From NCBI GenBank assembly GCA_021292105.1, contig CM037870.1, forward strand, positions 19,995,424-20,059,423: a stretch of 64,000 nt of DNA, written 5' to 3'. This document shows positions 33,554-45,556 of this stretch, piece after piece (positions within the stretch are counted from its first letter, which is position 1; each line of letters opens with the position of its first letter). Origin of the DNA: Anadara kagoshimensis. Lineage: Eukaryota; Mollusca; Bivalvia; Arcoida; Arcidae. Position numbers and translations under genes: made by a program. The notes under the pieces were generated by a model that was not told where the DNA came from, searched no databases, and saw only the letters and a program-made list of their open reading frames with translations.

Positions 33554-36045
33554 AAAGAGATACCACTCCACAAAATAGTATTTGTTCTCAAAACCACGGT
33601 AATTAAACTGCTCAAAATTATGGATTTTACTGTAATTATTTTAAATTAGAATCGATATTTCAAACCTCAGAAACGTTAACTCTGACTAAGGCCTCAATAG
33701 ATCGAATATCACATTTTTAGTTTAATAAACCCTTTATCAACCTTACCAAAAATCAATTAACGTATATAACAATATCTTAAATGTATGAACTATGCAATAG
33801 CTAGAGTATACGACACACAAACAAAACAAAACGACGAAAAACAAAATATAAAAAAGTTAATATCACTAATGTTCTAACCCCCTACCCTTTTTGTACGGCT
33901 GACTTTGATCCAGTGATGTGTTTCAAGCACTTTCAAGAATTTGTGCAATCAGTGGTGCCTAAAACGAGAATTTAAAACCTTACTGCTTTCATTTTACTGA
34001 TAAATTCGAAATCTTATTAATCAAACTAAAACCTTCTTCCACCACGTGTTTTGGTGTGGATTGGTATGCCATAGAACGTTCACACTAATTTCTTTTGGTT
34101 TTTTTTTTTTGCATCTCATTTTTATATTTATTCAATTGAATTTGATAGAATTTTAATAATATATAGTTACATCGGAGACACATCAAATATCAATTCCTTT
34201 TTCAGAGAGCATTCAAGGAAACGGCAAGATTATTAAATAACATGCATTATAGGTAGATTTTTTTTATTTATTTTAACATCGATCAAGGACTCAAAAAAGC
34301 TGGACTTGTCCTGAAATGGTTTCAAGTTTGTAAAAAGGTTTTAAATAATTCCACAATGTATAGAACCATTCTGCGTTCTTTGAATTTTCAAAACTGTTTT
34401 TAAAAAAAAAAAAAATTAACAAAATCTGATGAAAAACTTAGTTTAGAGACCGATATGGGGAAATATTTATAAATTAGAATCACTATAAAGTAGATCGATA
34501 AAACCAACCAAGTTCGGAAGTCTAAAAATGGATAAATATTCATTATATAATTTCATAAAGTGATAAGGAAATCTTTGATACATATAGAAACATTATTATT
34601 GTGAAGTACCGTGGTTCTTGGTTAAAAACCTAGGATGAACTGGTTTCACAAAAAGGAACTCTTTGTACAGATTGCGTTAAACAGTATATCCAAAGTCTGG
34701 AAAAAGCTTCCAAAATTGAGGGACGTAATCATTGAAATAATTATATAAAACTAAGTGCTTTATTTATTTTCAATTTAAAGTTTACCAAACAGGGAAGAAC
34801 CGATACCTCATTCTCCACATGTAAGCACGTTTGGGTACATGTAAACACGTGTTTATAGGATGTTAACACTAAATGTTGTTTTTGCATTTCTGCATCCCAC
34901 TTTTAAATGTATTCAATTAAATTTTATGTTCGTTAAAATTGGCGTAGTAAAATCTGAAATGTTACACCGAAATATCAAAACAGTTTATGTTACAGAGGCA
35001 AATCGAATATAAGATCTGGATTGATGTAACATCAAGAAATGTTTGTCAATGGAAACAAAAAAACGTGAAGTTGAATTAATGTGGGCGACTAGTTTTGCAA
35101 ACTTTGCGTTTCTTGATTTTTGGCATAAACATATTTATTTATTCATTTCATAAACATGTATATAGAAACATTCCCTGAATTTTGAGGTTGAAAACTGAGA
35201 AGTGATTTTCAATATAACATGATGTTTTATTGTATTAAACTATTTTTGAGAGCAAGTGAAGTTATAGGACTATAATTAAATTTGCTCTTGTTTACTGGCG
35301 TATGAATATTGTAGCATATGGAACTACTTGTAGCTAAGGTAGGTAAACAAATAAACATGGTCGCCCTCCATAACAACATACCTGTTAAACGAGATTTAAC
35401 GAGATTAGTCATTCTGTCCTAAGAAATTAGCAAATAATATCAATAAATTCCCTTGAAAAAAAAAGCAAACTAAATACAATTTTACACTTAAAAAACTGGA
35501 CAAAATCTTAGCATCCACAAATCAACATGACAAAAACAAATTGTCTGCTTTTATACCTGGAGCAATACACATCACAGCAAAGTAGCAAACACTTTACCAA
35601 GTGTGAACATTTTGATATCTATCGATCTATGAGGAATATGTCAAAGAAATCAACTTTGACGAATTTGAAACACTGGTGGTCGCCAGCTCTGTAACCAACA
35701 TAATTGACAAACACTGCAAATACCCTGAAATGTCATGCCCATCTACAAACACAAATACAAGATTTAAAAGAGACAAAAGAACAGATGGACACTATTTGAT
35801 GCGATGCAAGGCAATCCGTGGCAACCAAAAAATCACCGTTTGTGGATAATTTGTTTGGGAAGATATGCGAATAAATATGCAACATAATACATCTACATGG
35901 ACACACAATATACGACTGTTGTGTCACACTGTGTAATAGACAATTAAACAATAATAATTACTAACAATAAAAAAACCGTTCACACGTTATATAATGAAAA
36001 TATTTTAAACAAATCCACTATATTCAAAATAAATTTATAAATAAT
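33554..36045. other. Non-coding, nothing firm
   Basis: CCACCACGTG...GTGTGGATTGGTATG near 34045 may be a Repeat A tip. At 35640-35830 the plus strand can be read as a decayed coding stretch with CPSTNTNTR and DGHYLMRCKAIRGNQ, faintly like the zinc-finger lead of Merlin/ISXO2-type transposases, but too broken to call. Confidence 0.35.
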
Positions 36046-36205
36046 TATGGGTGTAGCTATCGAAACAGGAGTTGCTTACCCTTCTGGAGCACCCGGCCTC
36101 ACTTCCCTTACGGAAGTCACGTGTCTAACCAAACTTATCAGTTCCAAAATTTTTACTTTGCTTTTGGATTGTGTTTCGGACATGGATTAGTATTCTTGTG
36201 TATTA
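36046..36205 (+). repeat. Repeat A copy, 3' part
   Basis: GGGTGTAGCTATCGAAACAG, CTTCTGGAGCACCCGGCCTC, GGAAGTCACGTGTCTAACC, TTTTTACTTTGCTTTTGGAT and CGGACATGGATTAGTATTCT match the family. Confidence 0.85.
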
Positions 36206-37274
36206 TAATAAATAAAGACCTTAAAATATGAAGGCCAAACTGTAAACACAGTACACACACAACACACTATGGATCTTTTTTTCAGAATGGAGAAAAGAAA
36301 AAAGCGGTAAAGAAATTGACATGACAAAGATTGAGCCAACTCCTGAAGTGAATTAAATGATATAGTAGCACAATTCTTTTGTGTACTAAGACCAAAAGCA
36401 ACGAAAGGGACAAATGTATGACAGAAATTCGGTAATAAATATTAGAGCTACAGAAACCTATTGAAAAGAACAAAAAATTTAAAAAAGCAAATGACATATT
36501 AGATGGACTATTAAGAGAAAAGGAGTAAGAATAGGAATGTCCAAACCTGTAAAACACACACAAATTAGGGGGGGGGAGATACGACTTGCTCAAAATTATC
36601 GAATATCTGTTATGTCTCATCATCTCAAATAATCCTCAAGCAATGCGTATGGTATCAACTGGTCGTAAAGTTTATAAAACAGTACTTCGTTGAATTCCAT
36701 CACCAGTTGAAAACAAATTCTTTTGAATTTCACCATGACGAGTCTAATGATTATGTCACCAATATGATTTACCATCAAATACAACAAACATTTTCGAAGA
36801 GGGTTTGTCAAGTACTTAACAGAAAAACGCATGTATGATCCTGATGGCAACAGTTTTCTAGTCAAGTTTTTTTGTAAGAAAATCACGGACAAAAATTCAA
36901 AAAGTTTATGTACCCAGTATAATAAAGAAACTCTGTGATCACACCATTTGGTACACAACAAAACCGCTAATTTGTTTCTTTTTATCTGATATTTGCCAGG
37001 AAGCCAACATTCAAACTCCTCACATCAATACAACATCTGAATGATGAAGGATACGAAGCACGCCATATGTTTATGTTCAACAACAAAAATCAATCCTCAC
37101 TGCGATCTTGTAGAATAGCGTCTACGTGTCAAAAACAGGAACTCACCAACTCTATTTTTCTATAGGGTTGAATAAATATCAAAAGGACCAGCAATTTCAT
37201 GTGGTGTCATAATTTTTCAAGCAAAACTGCCCGTATGAAACGAAAAGTGTCATGTAGCAACAATTTACAAATGT
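36206..37274. other. Unexplained, possibly decayed coding DNA
   Basis: Two 113-codon minus-strand frames (36282-36623 and 36620-36961) overlap by a few bases but show no domain. The plus strand contains interrupted mixed-composition stretches (36640-37150). A G7 run occurs at about 36569. It may be a relic of an unidentified element. Confidence 0.25.
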
Positions 37275-37620
37275 AGTTAAAAACAAACTAATACATGTCC
37301 AACTCACAACCCAAAGCAAAGTGTAAACTGTGAAACTTGCAAACAAGGGCATACACGTGAACTTTCACAACGTTAGTGAGACCGAGTGATCCGGAAGGTA
37401 CGCGCCTCCTGTTAAACTAGCTACACTGGCCACGTGTGCAATCGAAATTGGTGATGAAAGGAAAATAATACTATTGCACTTCATATATTTCCAAGGTAAT
37501 TGTGGATAGGGACATCCTATCAACAATATTATGATGATGTCATCATGACGATTTTAAAACTTCTTTAGGGGAAGCCTGAGGTTGCAATATCCCTGTGTCA
37601 ACAATTCATTTGCAAGCAGC
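37275..37620 (-). repeat. Repeat A copy, long
   Basis: The reversed tip AAAAACAAACTAATACATGT is followed by ACACGTGAACTTTCACAACG, GAGTGATCCGGAAGGTACGC, TGTTAAACTAGCTACACTGG and ATCAACAATATTATGATGAT. It then enters the coding part and ends TTCATTTGCAAGCAGC. The C-terminal codons are frameshifted in this copy. Confidence 0.85.
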
Positions 37621-38479
37621 GTCATGCAGATTATTTTTGTAATCCATCTTTCAGTTTCTGTGAAAGCAAGTCAATTTGATTGTTGTTATTTTTCAAGATA
37701 TCGGCTTTTGAAACGTGTGAAAAAGCTTTTGAAACGTGTGAAAAATAACACACAAACACAACCATCTCCCAAAATGATAAAAGGATGATATTCTTTCTAT
37801 TTTATTATTTTCAAAATATGTATAAAAACAACACCAAAAGAATGCAGATTATATTGCATTTGAGTATACAGTTGATATTATTAAGCATGCATTTTATGTA
37901 CCATGCACCCACGGGCAAACCTTGTATAGAAATATTCATGACAATATATCCATTAATCTCTTCATTTCATCTTATACTTTCAGGCACTACATATCCTTCC
38001 AATACATGTAAGCGAACGTGTTGTATAATGAGTGAGTTGTTTCACTTAATATAGAACTTAAATTATTTTAAACTTTTTAAAACTGAAACCATGTATGATT
38101 TCCGTCACGTACACCTTAAAATAATTGCATATTGTTTTACAAAACAAGAGAAATGTTATTATTATTTTTATAAATCTTTAGCAAGAAAAAAATCCCTATT
38201 TATTATTGCCGGATAGTCGTCGAGCATGCGCACGTCTTTATATCGCCGTTATAATTAAATTATGCATCGATTTTGATAAATCTATCATCATGGGCAAAAT
38301 ATTTTCAGCTTTAAATTGATATATTTAGCTATAATACCTCTCCAGATAACTGGGATACATCTGGGTTCAAACATACAAATATTAACTTTAGCGAGCATTA
38401 CGAAGTAAAAAGTAGTATATTCCCATTCACCAGACTTAAATTAAATAATAACTAGAAAAACTGTGCGCCACAAGCTCAC

Positions 38480-38705
38480 AAAAAATATCCCCCGCTCCCA
38501 AAAATCCATCAGATCAAATTTTTAAATAGGAGGTGCACATCTACATCATAGCACAAAGATTGTGTAAAAGTTTCATGAAAACCCATTGAAGGGTTTAGGA
38601 GGAGTTGCGGATAAGAGATAGGTACCCTAAGGTGTAACGGAAGGACACACGGACGGACACTCCTATCACTATATACCCCCCACTTTTTAAGCGGGGGTAT
38701 AATAA
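38480..38705 (+). repeat. Dispersed repeat ending in a TATACCCCC/GGGGGTATA hairpin
   Basis: The tail ACACACGGACGGACAC is followed by a hairpin whose arms are TATACCCCC (38672) and GGGGGTATA (38693-38701). A reversed partial copy with the same hairpin lies at 62752-62815, and a diverged relative at 900-1131. The body contains TTTCATGAAAACCCATTGA. No protein is encoded. Confidence 0.6.
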
Positions 38706-38864
38706 TTTGTGTACTACAATTTGTTGAAGTTTAAGGTTTTGAATTCAGTCGTAAATATGCATTTAAGAAATTAGTAATGACCATACTACAGCAACTGGTT
38801 TAGCTAAATAATTTCAACATGTAAAATAATAAAAGAAATAATTTTGACATTATATTAAATTATG

Positions 38865-39980
38865 CTTTTTTACTGCTCAGATGATAAACTAAAAAGAGTG
38901 TTCACCCTAATTAACCATATTCAAACAGCATTCGAGATGTATTTCCAGCCTTACGAAACTAAATCCGTAGATGAAAGAATGGTTGCCTCCAAACATAAGT
39001 TTTCAGGGATGAAGCAATTAGATAAGCCTATCTGTTAGCCGATACTGTTACTGGCTACACTAATTTTTTTTTGAATACCTTGGTAAAAAATTGAACTTTC
39101 TTTTATATAAAGCCAACGGTCTAATGTTGCTCTTGAGTTAACTAAGCCACTTTTTAACCAGGGATATAGGTTATACACTGATTGTTTTCATACCTCACTT
39201 CATCTTGTCAAAGACCTTACTACAGATCTTTACATATTCGATTGAAGCCATTAAAGCTTATAGCTCTGCAATGCCACTATGTTTTGAAAGAGATGTTCAT
39301 CTGTTTAATAAGTGTGCAGTTCATGGGGATTTTAGATGACATAGAATAAGTTTGCAGTTCATGGGGATTTTAGATGACATAGAATAAGTTTGCAGTTCAT
39401 TGGGGATTTTAGATGACATAGAGAAAGTACTTTTTTGCAGTGGAAAGATTGTAGAACAGTCACTTTTATCTCTCCAGTTTACAAAGGTTGGTCTATGTTT
39501 GAGGACGATATCTGAGAGGTTTAGGTTTAAAAGGAAGAGTCTAACAACCACGGGTTGTACATGATTATAACAATGGTATGGGAGGTTGTGGATAAATCTA
39601 ACCAGTTATTAAATAAATACCCATGGTATATAAGATCTCAACTTCACTGGTGGAAAGTACTTATTCATTATCTTGATATACTGGTTGTTAATTCTTATAT
39701 CTTGCTACACTAGTTTAGTTTTGTAAATCTGAGGAGATTGAAGGTGTTACTCATAACTTTGGTCAGTAAGAGTTCAGGCAAATCTTTGCCTTATCATTGC
39801 TGGATATTAAAGCTAGTAAGTAAACATGCCCATGATATCCGATTCTTCTTTCTGCAGAGTTTCATCTAGAATGCAGGGATTTTAATATTCAAGCGTGAAA
39901 AACAAATATCACTGTTCTGTATGGAAAGTACCTCTTTGTTATACCAAAGGGAGTAACTGTTTTCAAAGATGGCACTCCAA
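38865..39980 (+). pseudogene. piggyBac (PGBD4-like) transposase relic
   Basis: A decayed cut-and-paste transposase. The plus strand reads KLKRVFTLINHIQTAFEMYF, then SVDERMVASKHKFSGMKQ, the piggyBac block containing the first catalytic Asp. After frame breaks come ALELTKPLFNQGYRLYTDCF (second Asp region) and HTSLHLVKDL. Later DKSNQLLNKYPWYIRSQLHW with HYLDILVVNSYIL appears, and finally a cysteine/histidine C-terminal domain (KYHCSVWKVPLC...CFQRWH at 39900-39975) in which one cysteine has become Trp. The N-terminal third is missing and stops and frameshifts are frequent. A three-copy 38-39 bp expansion interrupts it at 39315. No terminal inverted repeats were found. Confidence 0.8.
39315..39428 (+). 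repeat. Three-copy 38-39 bp tandem repeat inside the piggyBac relic
   Basis: GCAGTTCATGGGGATTTTAG and ATGACATAGAATAAGTTT are repeated with starts at 39315, 39354 and 39392. Copies are nearly identical, so the expansion is younger than the decay of the surrounding relic. Confidence 0.95.
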
Positions 39981-40972
39981 AGAAGGTAAAATGGTAAAAG
40001 AACGGTCTCAAGTACATTACCGTAACAGCGATTTCAAGTTAATTTGTCTCGTCCAAAGTCGAAGTTTTATAATCGATGGTCTTATTACATGCTTGCACTT
40101 ACTTTGTGCCATCCATCCGTCTTATTTCTTTCAAATTATTATTTATTTTTTTTATTATTGTAAAACATTGTAACAAAAACATGCTGTTTAGCTGCTGAAT
40201 ATTTAAATTTGCCTTAGTAGACAGGTGTGGAAATTGTTTAGATTGTCATTTTACCTATACACTTGAACGGTTGTCATTCTGGTGTTATTTTGTTTTTATT
40301 TTTTTTTTTACATAATATACAAGTGACAAAAACACAAAGACATATACATTATTGTTCAAGAAATAAAAGATGACAGCTGAATCATATGTGGTAAAAGCAC
40401 CGTTAAACTTTGAAACTTGGTAGAATGTGTCCGTAGCCTTTGACCCTTTGGTTGCCATGAATATTAATCAATTTGCAAAATTAAATAGACTTATTCAAAA
40501 AACCGAATATTATTAAAGAACAGAAATACATTGATCACATTTCTGCACAATGAAAAACAGCGTTGCACATGTGTTATCCAAAAGACAAATTTTCACCTTG
40601 AAATATGCATTTGCTTTTTTACCTTTGAACCAAAATCACGTGACCATGTTCGCTGTATTTAGAACAGTTTATGTAAGTATCATATTCTCTAAGTACTGTA
40701 TTGTAAATAGTTTCCTTAGAATATCTGAACTGTTTCGCTATCAGAAATAGTGAAATAGCATTTAACCTTAAAATTAAGTGAAATATGCACGTGACCTTTG
40801 ACCTTCTAGTTACCATAGACAATAAAAGATATATTTTTCAATATTTAAAGTAATAAAAATCGTTAAAGAATTTGTGGTCATTTGATTCTATTTTTAAACA
40901 ACTGTGTCCAATACATGACAGATTTGTTATAAAAATTTGAAAACCTATTAGGATTATAAATAAAAAAATTAA

Positions 40973-41655
40973 AAGTGCGTAATAACGCGAATTAATGGCG
41001 TTATAACGGTTTTTAAACGCGTAATAACGCGAATTAAAAGGCGTAATAACGCGAAATAAAAGTGTATTAACGCAAAATTAAAATGCCTACCATAATGATG
41101 TGGAGGTTCTGGGGTTTAAGCTCTATCCCCACTTTGTGTGTGTTCCCTGCATAACTATATGTAATGTAATAAGCAGTTTTATATGTTTTATTTCTATGAA
41201 AATCCAAAAACTGCACATCACCCGATTCTGCGCTGAAATGATCATACATGTACTATTTCAGTAAAAAAGGTTTCTTTTCAGTGTTAAAGTTTTTTTTCAC
41301 AAAGAGTATCATTTAATATATGGGGATGAAAATCGTTTAGGTAATCTGAAATATATACATTCATAAGCATTGGTAATATACACATGCTATTTATTAATTA
41401 GTTCCTGCTCAATTGTCAATCGCTAACTTGTAACAATGACTAAGAGACATCTGTGACATCTTAGTGTGAATATATCAAGGTTTAATCACTTGCAGTTGCC
41501 TTAAGCTGTCTAAAAGAATTCAAACTAAAACCAATCTTTTTGTGGTGAGGGTTGTTAACCTTTGGAGAGAAACAATGCTCCAGGGAAGTGACTGCTCTAT
41601 ATATTGACAAAATTTTAACGCCTTTCACTTCGTGTTATTACGCCTTTTATTGTTC
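40973..41655. mobile_element. Inverted-repeat element with GCGTAATAACGC subrepeats
   Basis: The left side has three to four units of GCGTAATAACGCGAATTAA between 40976 and 41084. The right side has AACGCCTTTCACTTCGTG and TTATTACGCCTTTTATT at about 41617-41655, the reverse complement of the inner left units. The internal 520 bp have no domain. The structure, terminal inverted repeats built from short subrepeats, resembles a small foldback element. The outer ends are not exactly defined. Confidence 0.6.
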
Positions 41656-41825
41656 TTGAGTCCAATAGACTTTCGTACAAAAAGACATTTTTTACCATTA
41701 AATTTTTTAATCCTTTGGACTTTTGACCCTGGTCTCGTGAACCTCACTGCTACTTTTAGAATTGGTAAGCATTTTTTTAACATTGTCTGCCATGTTCGCT
41801 TTGTAATGGTACCAAACATTATATT

Positions 41826-41915
41826 AAAAAACAAACATACAATATATAACCCATGTCTGAATCACAATTCAGAAGCAAAGTAAATACTTTGCAACTGACA
41901 AGTTAGGTTATATAT
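41826..41915 (-). repeat. Repeat A, 3' end only
   Basis: TAAAAAACAAACATACAATA, CATGTCTGAATCACAATTCA, GAAGCAAAGTAAATACTTTG and AACTGACAAGTTAGGTTATA match the reversed 3' terminus. The copy then breaks off after about 90 bp. Confidence 0.8.
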
Positions 41916-42089
41916 CTTATATTAAGGGTGCATTTAACATTTATAAATGTGACACCGAAATTCCACGTAAAACAAGCATTTATCATAAACTGGAAAGGGT
42001 TACCACAGTGACTGCAAACTAATTTCGGACATGCATATATTCTCTTACCCAAAAGGAAAAATTGAGGTCTTTTTGAGTGATGTGAAGTA

Positions 42090-42330
42090 ATGATGTTTTA
42101 GGATCCAGTCAAGATTCTTTCACTCAGATCGAGGTGGCAAGTTCTCGGATGATGGAGGAAACTGGAACAAGCAGACTGATAATTTTTATTAGGATCTCTC
42201 AAAGTAGGATTCGCGCTGATGCGTCAATGTGCATTTCAAAACACTCCGCCGCCACCGAGACCGAAAATGTATGTCACATTGCCCGCCCATTTGCTAGTTC
42301 CAAACCACCATCGTTTGTTTAGATAGCAGT
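42090..42330 (-). repeat. Possible SINE-related fragment
   Basis: GGATCCAGTCAAGATTCTTT, CACTCAGATCGAGG resembles the reversed SINE tail (CCAGTCAAGAATATTTCACT...). The rest is less AT-rich than its surroundings and does not match the SINE body, so it may belong to another family sharing that tail. Confidence 0.35.
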
Positions 42331-42529
42331 TGGATTTAATGGCATATGATTTTTACATTTTATAGTAAGTTTTATTAGGAACAGGAGCAAGCATATTCAA
42401 ATCGCCACAGGAAAATAGCATAAACCGTCAGTTCTGTACCACAACACATGGTATGAAGCAAGCAAAACACTGAAATTTGCCACAATATGGAGACACAGAG
42501 TTGAAGTTTTTTTTATTTCACTAAGGAAA

Positions 42530-42855
42530 TACTATTGCAGGCCTAGTCTTATCAAGGCCCTCAAAACGTTTTATGGCCGTCATCACAGTATTGTTGACAA
42601 GTTTGATGTCTCTGTGTCCAGGATTGCTCTGGATATATTTGACGTCTCATAGTTCCATGTTCCTTTCACACAATTTTGATTACACACGTGGCGGGTGTAG
42701 CTAGCTAAACAGGAGGTGCTTACCCTTCCGGAGCACCCGGCCTCACTTCTCTGGTTGAAGTTCATGTGTATAACCTAACTTGTCAGTTCCAAAGTTTTTA
42801 CTTTGCTTCTGATTGTGATTCGGATATGGATTAGTATGTTTGTTTTTGATTGATA
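42530..42855 (+). repeat. Repeat A copy, long and well preserved
   Basis: The 5' part encodes FYGRHHSIVDKFDVSVSRIA and ends in the family stop codon. The 3' region carries TGGCGGGTGTAGCTAGCTAA, GGAGGTGCTTACCCTTCCGG and GGATTAGTATGTTTGTTTTT. The antisense 60-codon frame (42583-42765) is open, differing from the 33125 copy at only a few residues. Confidence 0.9.
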
Positions 42856-43252
42856 TGAAGATCCCGTTGATCACGACTCATTAATTTTCGTTATGATAGT
42901 CTGACGATGATATAAATTTACAAAAAACTAATAATGATATATATATATTTACAGTTAGTAATATTTATTAGTTAAATAATGCAGTTTATCTCTTTTTGTA
43001 GTGTGACTGAAAAATCTTAACGTAATAGACAAAGTTCGCTTTTTTCAAAACGGGGTTATGTTGATAGATATTCTAAGCCCAAGTGTTGACATTTCGTTGT
43101 CTGGGATTGATTCTTTTTCTCCCACGGGGCATGCGATTTAGTTCTACTACTTTTGAGAAAGAGAGTTCGGACAGGAGATTACTGAATTTCCATAAATTAA
43201 TTGCACATAGTTTTAAAGTAATAATTTATAAAACCGTTTCTTTCAACTATAA

Positions 43253-43559
43253 ACCAGTGCAGTAGCCCCGTATACGTAATTGGGAGTTTGTGGGTTCAAG
43301 CCCGACCGAGTCTGACCTAAGACTTGAAAGTGGGTAGTGACTTCTTTCGCCAAGTACTCGGTATTACGAAATGAAAGTCACAGTTCTTTCAGACGGAAAC
43401 TTAAAATAAATGAGGTCCCGTGTCATGGTAGGCTTGGTACGATAAAGAACCCCGCTGTATAATGCCATTAGCGCCTCGTACAGGAAAAAATTTTGTATAG
43501 CGACCATTTGATATAAGTGAAATGTTCTTGACTGGGACGTTAAGCACCATTACTTAACT
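43253..43559 (+). repeat. SINE copy with deleted A box
   Basis: ACCAGTGCAGTAG jumps to CCCCGTATACGTAATTGGGA, so about 25 bp of the tRNA-like head, including most of the A box, are missing. The B box GGGTTCAAGCCCG and the full body (TAAAATAAATGAGGTCCCGT, GGTACGATAAAGAACCCCGC, TTCTTGACTGGGACGTTAAG) remain. It could not be transcribed from its own internal promoter. Confidence 0.8.
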
Positions 43560-43627
43560 AACATTTTAAACTATAATAAAACGCTTAAGATGAAATCACT
43601 TATAATAACTATTAATAAAAAGACCTA

Positions 43628-44340
43628 TTGATATTTTTAAATGATAAGACCTGCTTCCAGTTTTATTATACATGAAGAAATGTTTGAATACTGATAAAGT
43701 TTTTACACAATGTGGACCTCATTAAAAGTTGTTTAAGTAAAGTATGTTAAATAGCGATATTATGACAGCATTGCCTTGAATTGAAAGATAGAGAAATTTC
43801 TATTGTCCAAAGATGCAATTGCTATAGTTAAAAACATTTATATTTTTAATTTGCAAAATGTGGAAAAAGACCCTTTTTAATGCAAGTATTTAAAATATTT
43901 GAAATGACATCATGTGTAACAGGTATTGCTATTTTCTAAGTGTGATCATCATGAGTATTACAAATTTGACATTAAACTGAATATAGTTCAGAAAGAAGGT
44001 ACACCAAATAATGATGTGAACATAATTTTGTATTTATGTTTTCATATAATTTTGATGGAAAGTTTGATTTTATATTCATGTGTTATGAATTCATACAGAT
44101 CTTTTACCTTGTATAAATACGTACCAATGACCGCTGGAAAGTGTAAAGGTCGCTGGTAAATGCAACATCTTTTTTGTGTTTTTGTCTACCTTTTGGAAAA
44201 TAAACCGTATCATATTCCATATTAAATTCACGATATGATTGCGCAGACAAAGATATTGTCTATCTAATATATTTCTTAATATATACAATGTTCCTATTTT
44301 GTTATTTCTATAAAACAGATTTCTAATTATAGGTTTTCTC
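43628..44340 (+). repeat. Local duplication, first copy
   Basis: About 0.7 kb that recurs at 44822-45556 in the same orientation. Shared strings include AAGACCTGCTTCCAGTTTTA, ACAAATTTGACATTAAACTG, AATTTTGTATTTATGTTTTC and CCGCTGGAAAGTGTAAAGG. Open frames of up to 83 codons are not conserved between the copies, which argues against a gene. Confidence 0.85.
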
Positions 44341-44454
44341 AATTCAAGCCTTGGTCGTATGGGTAAGGTGAATACAATCTATTGTATCTAATCATATAAA
44401 AAACACAACAAATCAATGCGTGTCCAAACCTCAGCCGCAAAATAAGTAATCAAC

Positions 44455-44812
44455 AATAAAAAACAAACATACTAATAATGAGTAAACCATGTCCGAAGCA
44501 CAATCCAGAAGCAAAGTAAAAACTTTGGAACCGACAAGTTAGGTAAGACACGTGAACTTACACCAGGGAAGTGGGGCGGGGTGCTCCGGAATGGTAGGCA
44601 CCTCCTGTTTAGCTAGCTACACCCACCAATCAAAACTGTGGGAAAGGAACATGGAACTATGAGACGTCAAATATATCCAGGGCAATCCTGGACACAGAGA
44701 CATCAAACGAATCAACAATACTGTGATGACGGTCATAAAACGTTTTGAGGGTCTTTATAAGCCTAGGCTTGTAATATCCCTGAATTAACAATTTATTTGC
44801 AAGCAGTCTAAC
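44455..44812 (-). repeat. Repeat A copy, long, between the duplicated blocks
   Basis: The reversed tip AAAAAACAAACATACTAATA, with a 10-bp insertion before CCATGTCCGAAGCACAATCC, leads through GGGGTGCTCCGGAATGGTAG and GTTTAGCTAGCTACACCCAC to the coding end. There the minus strand reads LLANKLLIQGYYKPRLIK, then SIVDSFDVSVSRIALDIF and the stop. The last codons are intact in this copy. Confidence 0.9.
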
Positions 44813-44821
44813 TATTAATAA

Positions 44822-45556
44822 AATGAAATAAAAGACATTGATATTTTTAAAAGAAAAGACCTGCTTTCAGTTTTATTATACATGAAGAAATTTAGTGAAA
44901 ATTGTTTGAATACTAATAAAAGTTCAATGTGGACCTCATTAAAAGTTGTTTAAGTAAAGTAAGGTCAAAGTAATGTTAAGTAGCGATTTTATGACAGCAT
45001 TGCCTTGAGTTAAAAGATGGAAAAATTCCTTTGTCCAAAGATGCAATTGTTATAGTTAAAAACGTTTATATTTTCAATTTGCAAAGAGTGGAAAAAGAAC
45101 ATTTTTCATGCAAGTATTTAAAAGTTTTAAAATGACCTCATGTGTAACAGGTATTGGTATATTTCAAGTGTGATCATCATGAGTATTACAAATTTGACAT
45201 TAAACTGAATGTAGTTCAGAAAGAAGTCGCGCCAAATGATGATGTGAACATAGTTTTGTATTTATGTTTTCATATAATTGTCATGGAAAGTTTGATTTTA
45301 TATTCATATGTTATACAGATACAGTAGCTTGTCTTTTACCTTGCATAAATACGTACCAAATGGCCGCTGGAAAGTGTAACGGCCTTTGGAAAATGTAACA
45401 TCTTGTTGTGTTTTTGTCTACCTTTTGGAAAATAAAGAGTATCATATTCCATATTAAATTCACGACTTGAAAGCGCAGACAAAGATATTGTGTATCTAAT
45501 ATATTTCATGTTGCTATTCTGGTGTTTCTATAACACAGATTTCTAATCAAAGGTTT
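44822..45556 (+). repeat. Local duplication, second copy
   Basis: Matches 43628-44340 with scattered substitutions and small indels. It includes a 17-bp segment (AATTTAGTGAAAATTG region) absent from the first copy and a rearranged stretch around 45310-45340. Confidence 0.85.

Noticed and set aside
35640..35830. Merlin/ISXO2-type transposase lead region
   Set aside because: Only a faint Cys/Arg pattern (CPSTNTNTR, DGHYLMRCKA) is visible; no downstream catalytic region could be read.
43926..44159. 77-codon ORF in the local duplication
   Set aside because: The reading frame is not kept in the second copy at 45130-45370, so there is no sign of selection.
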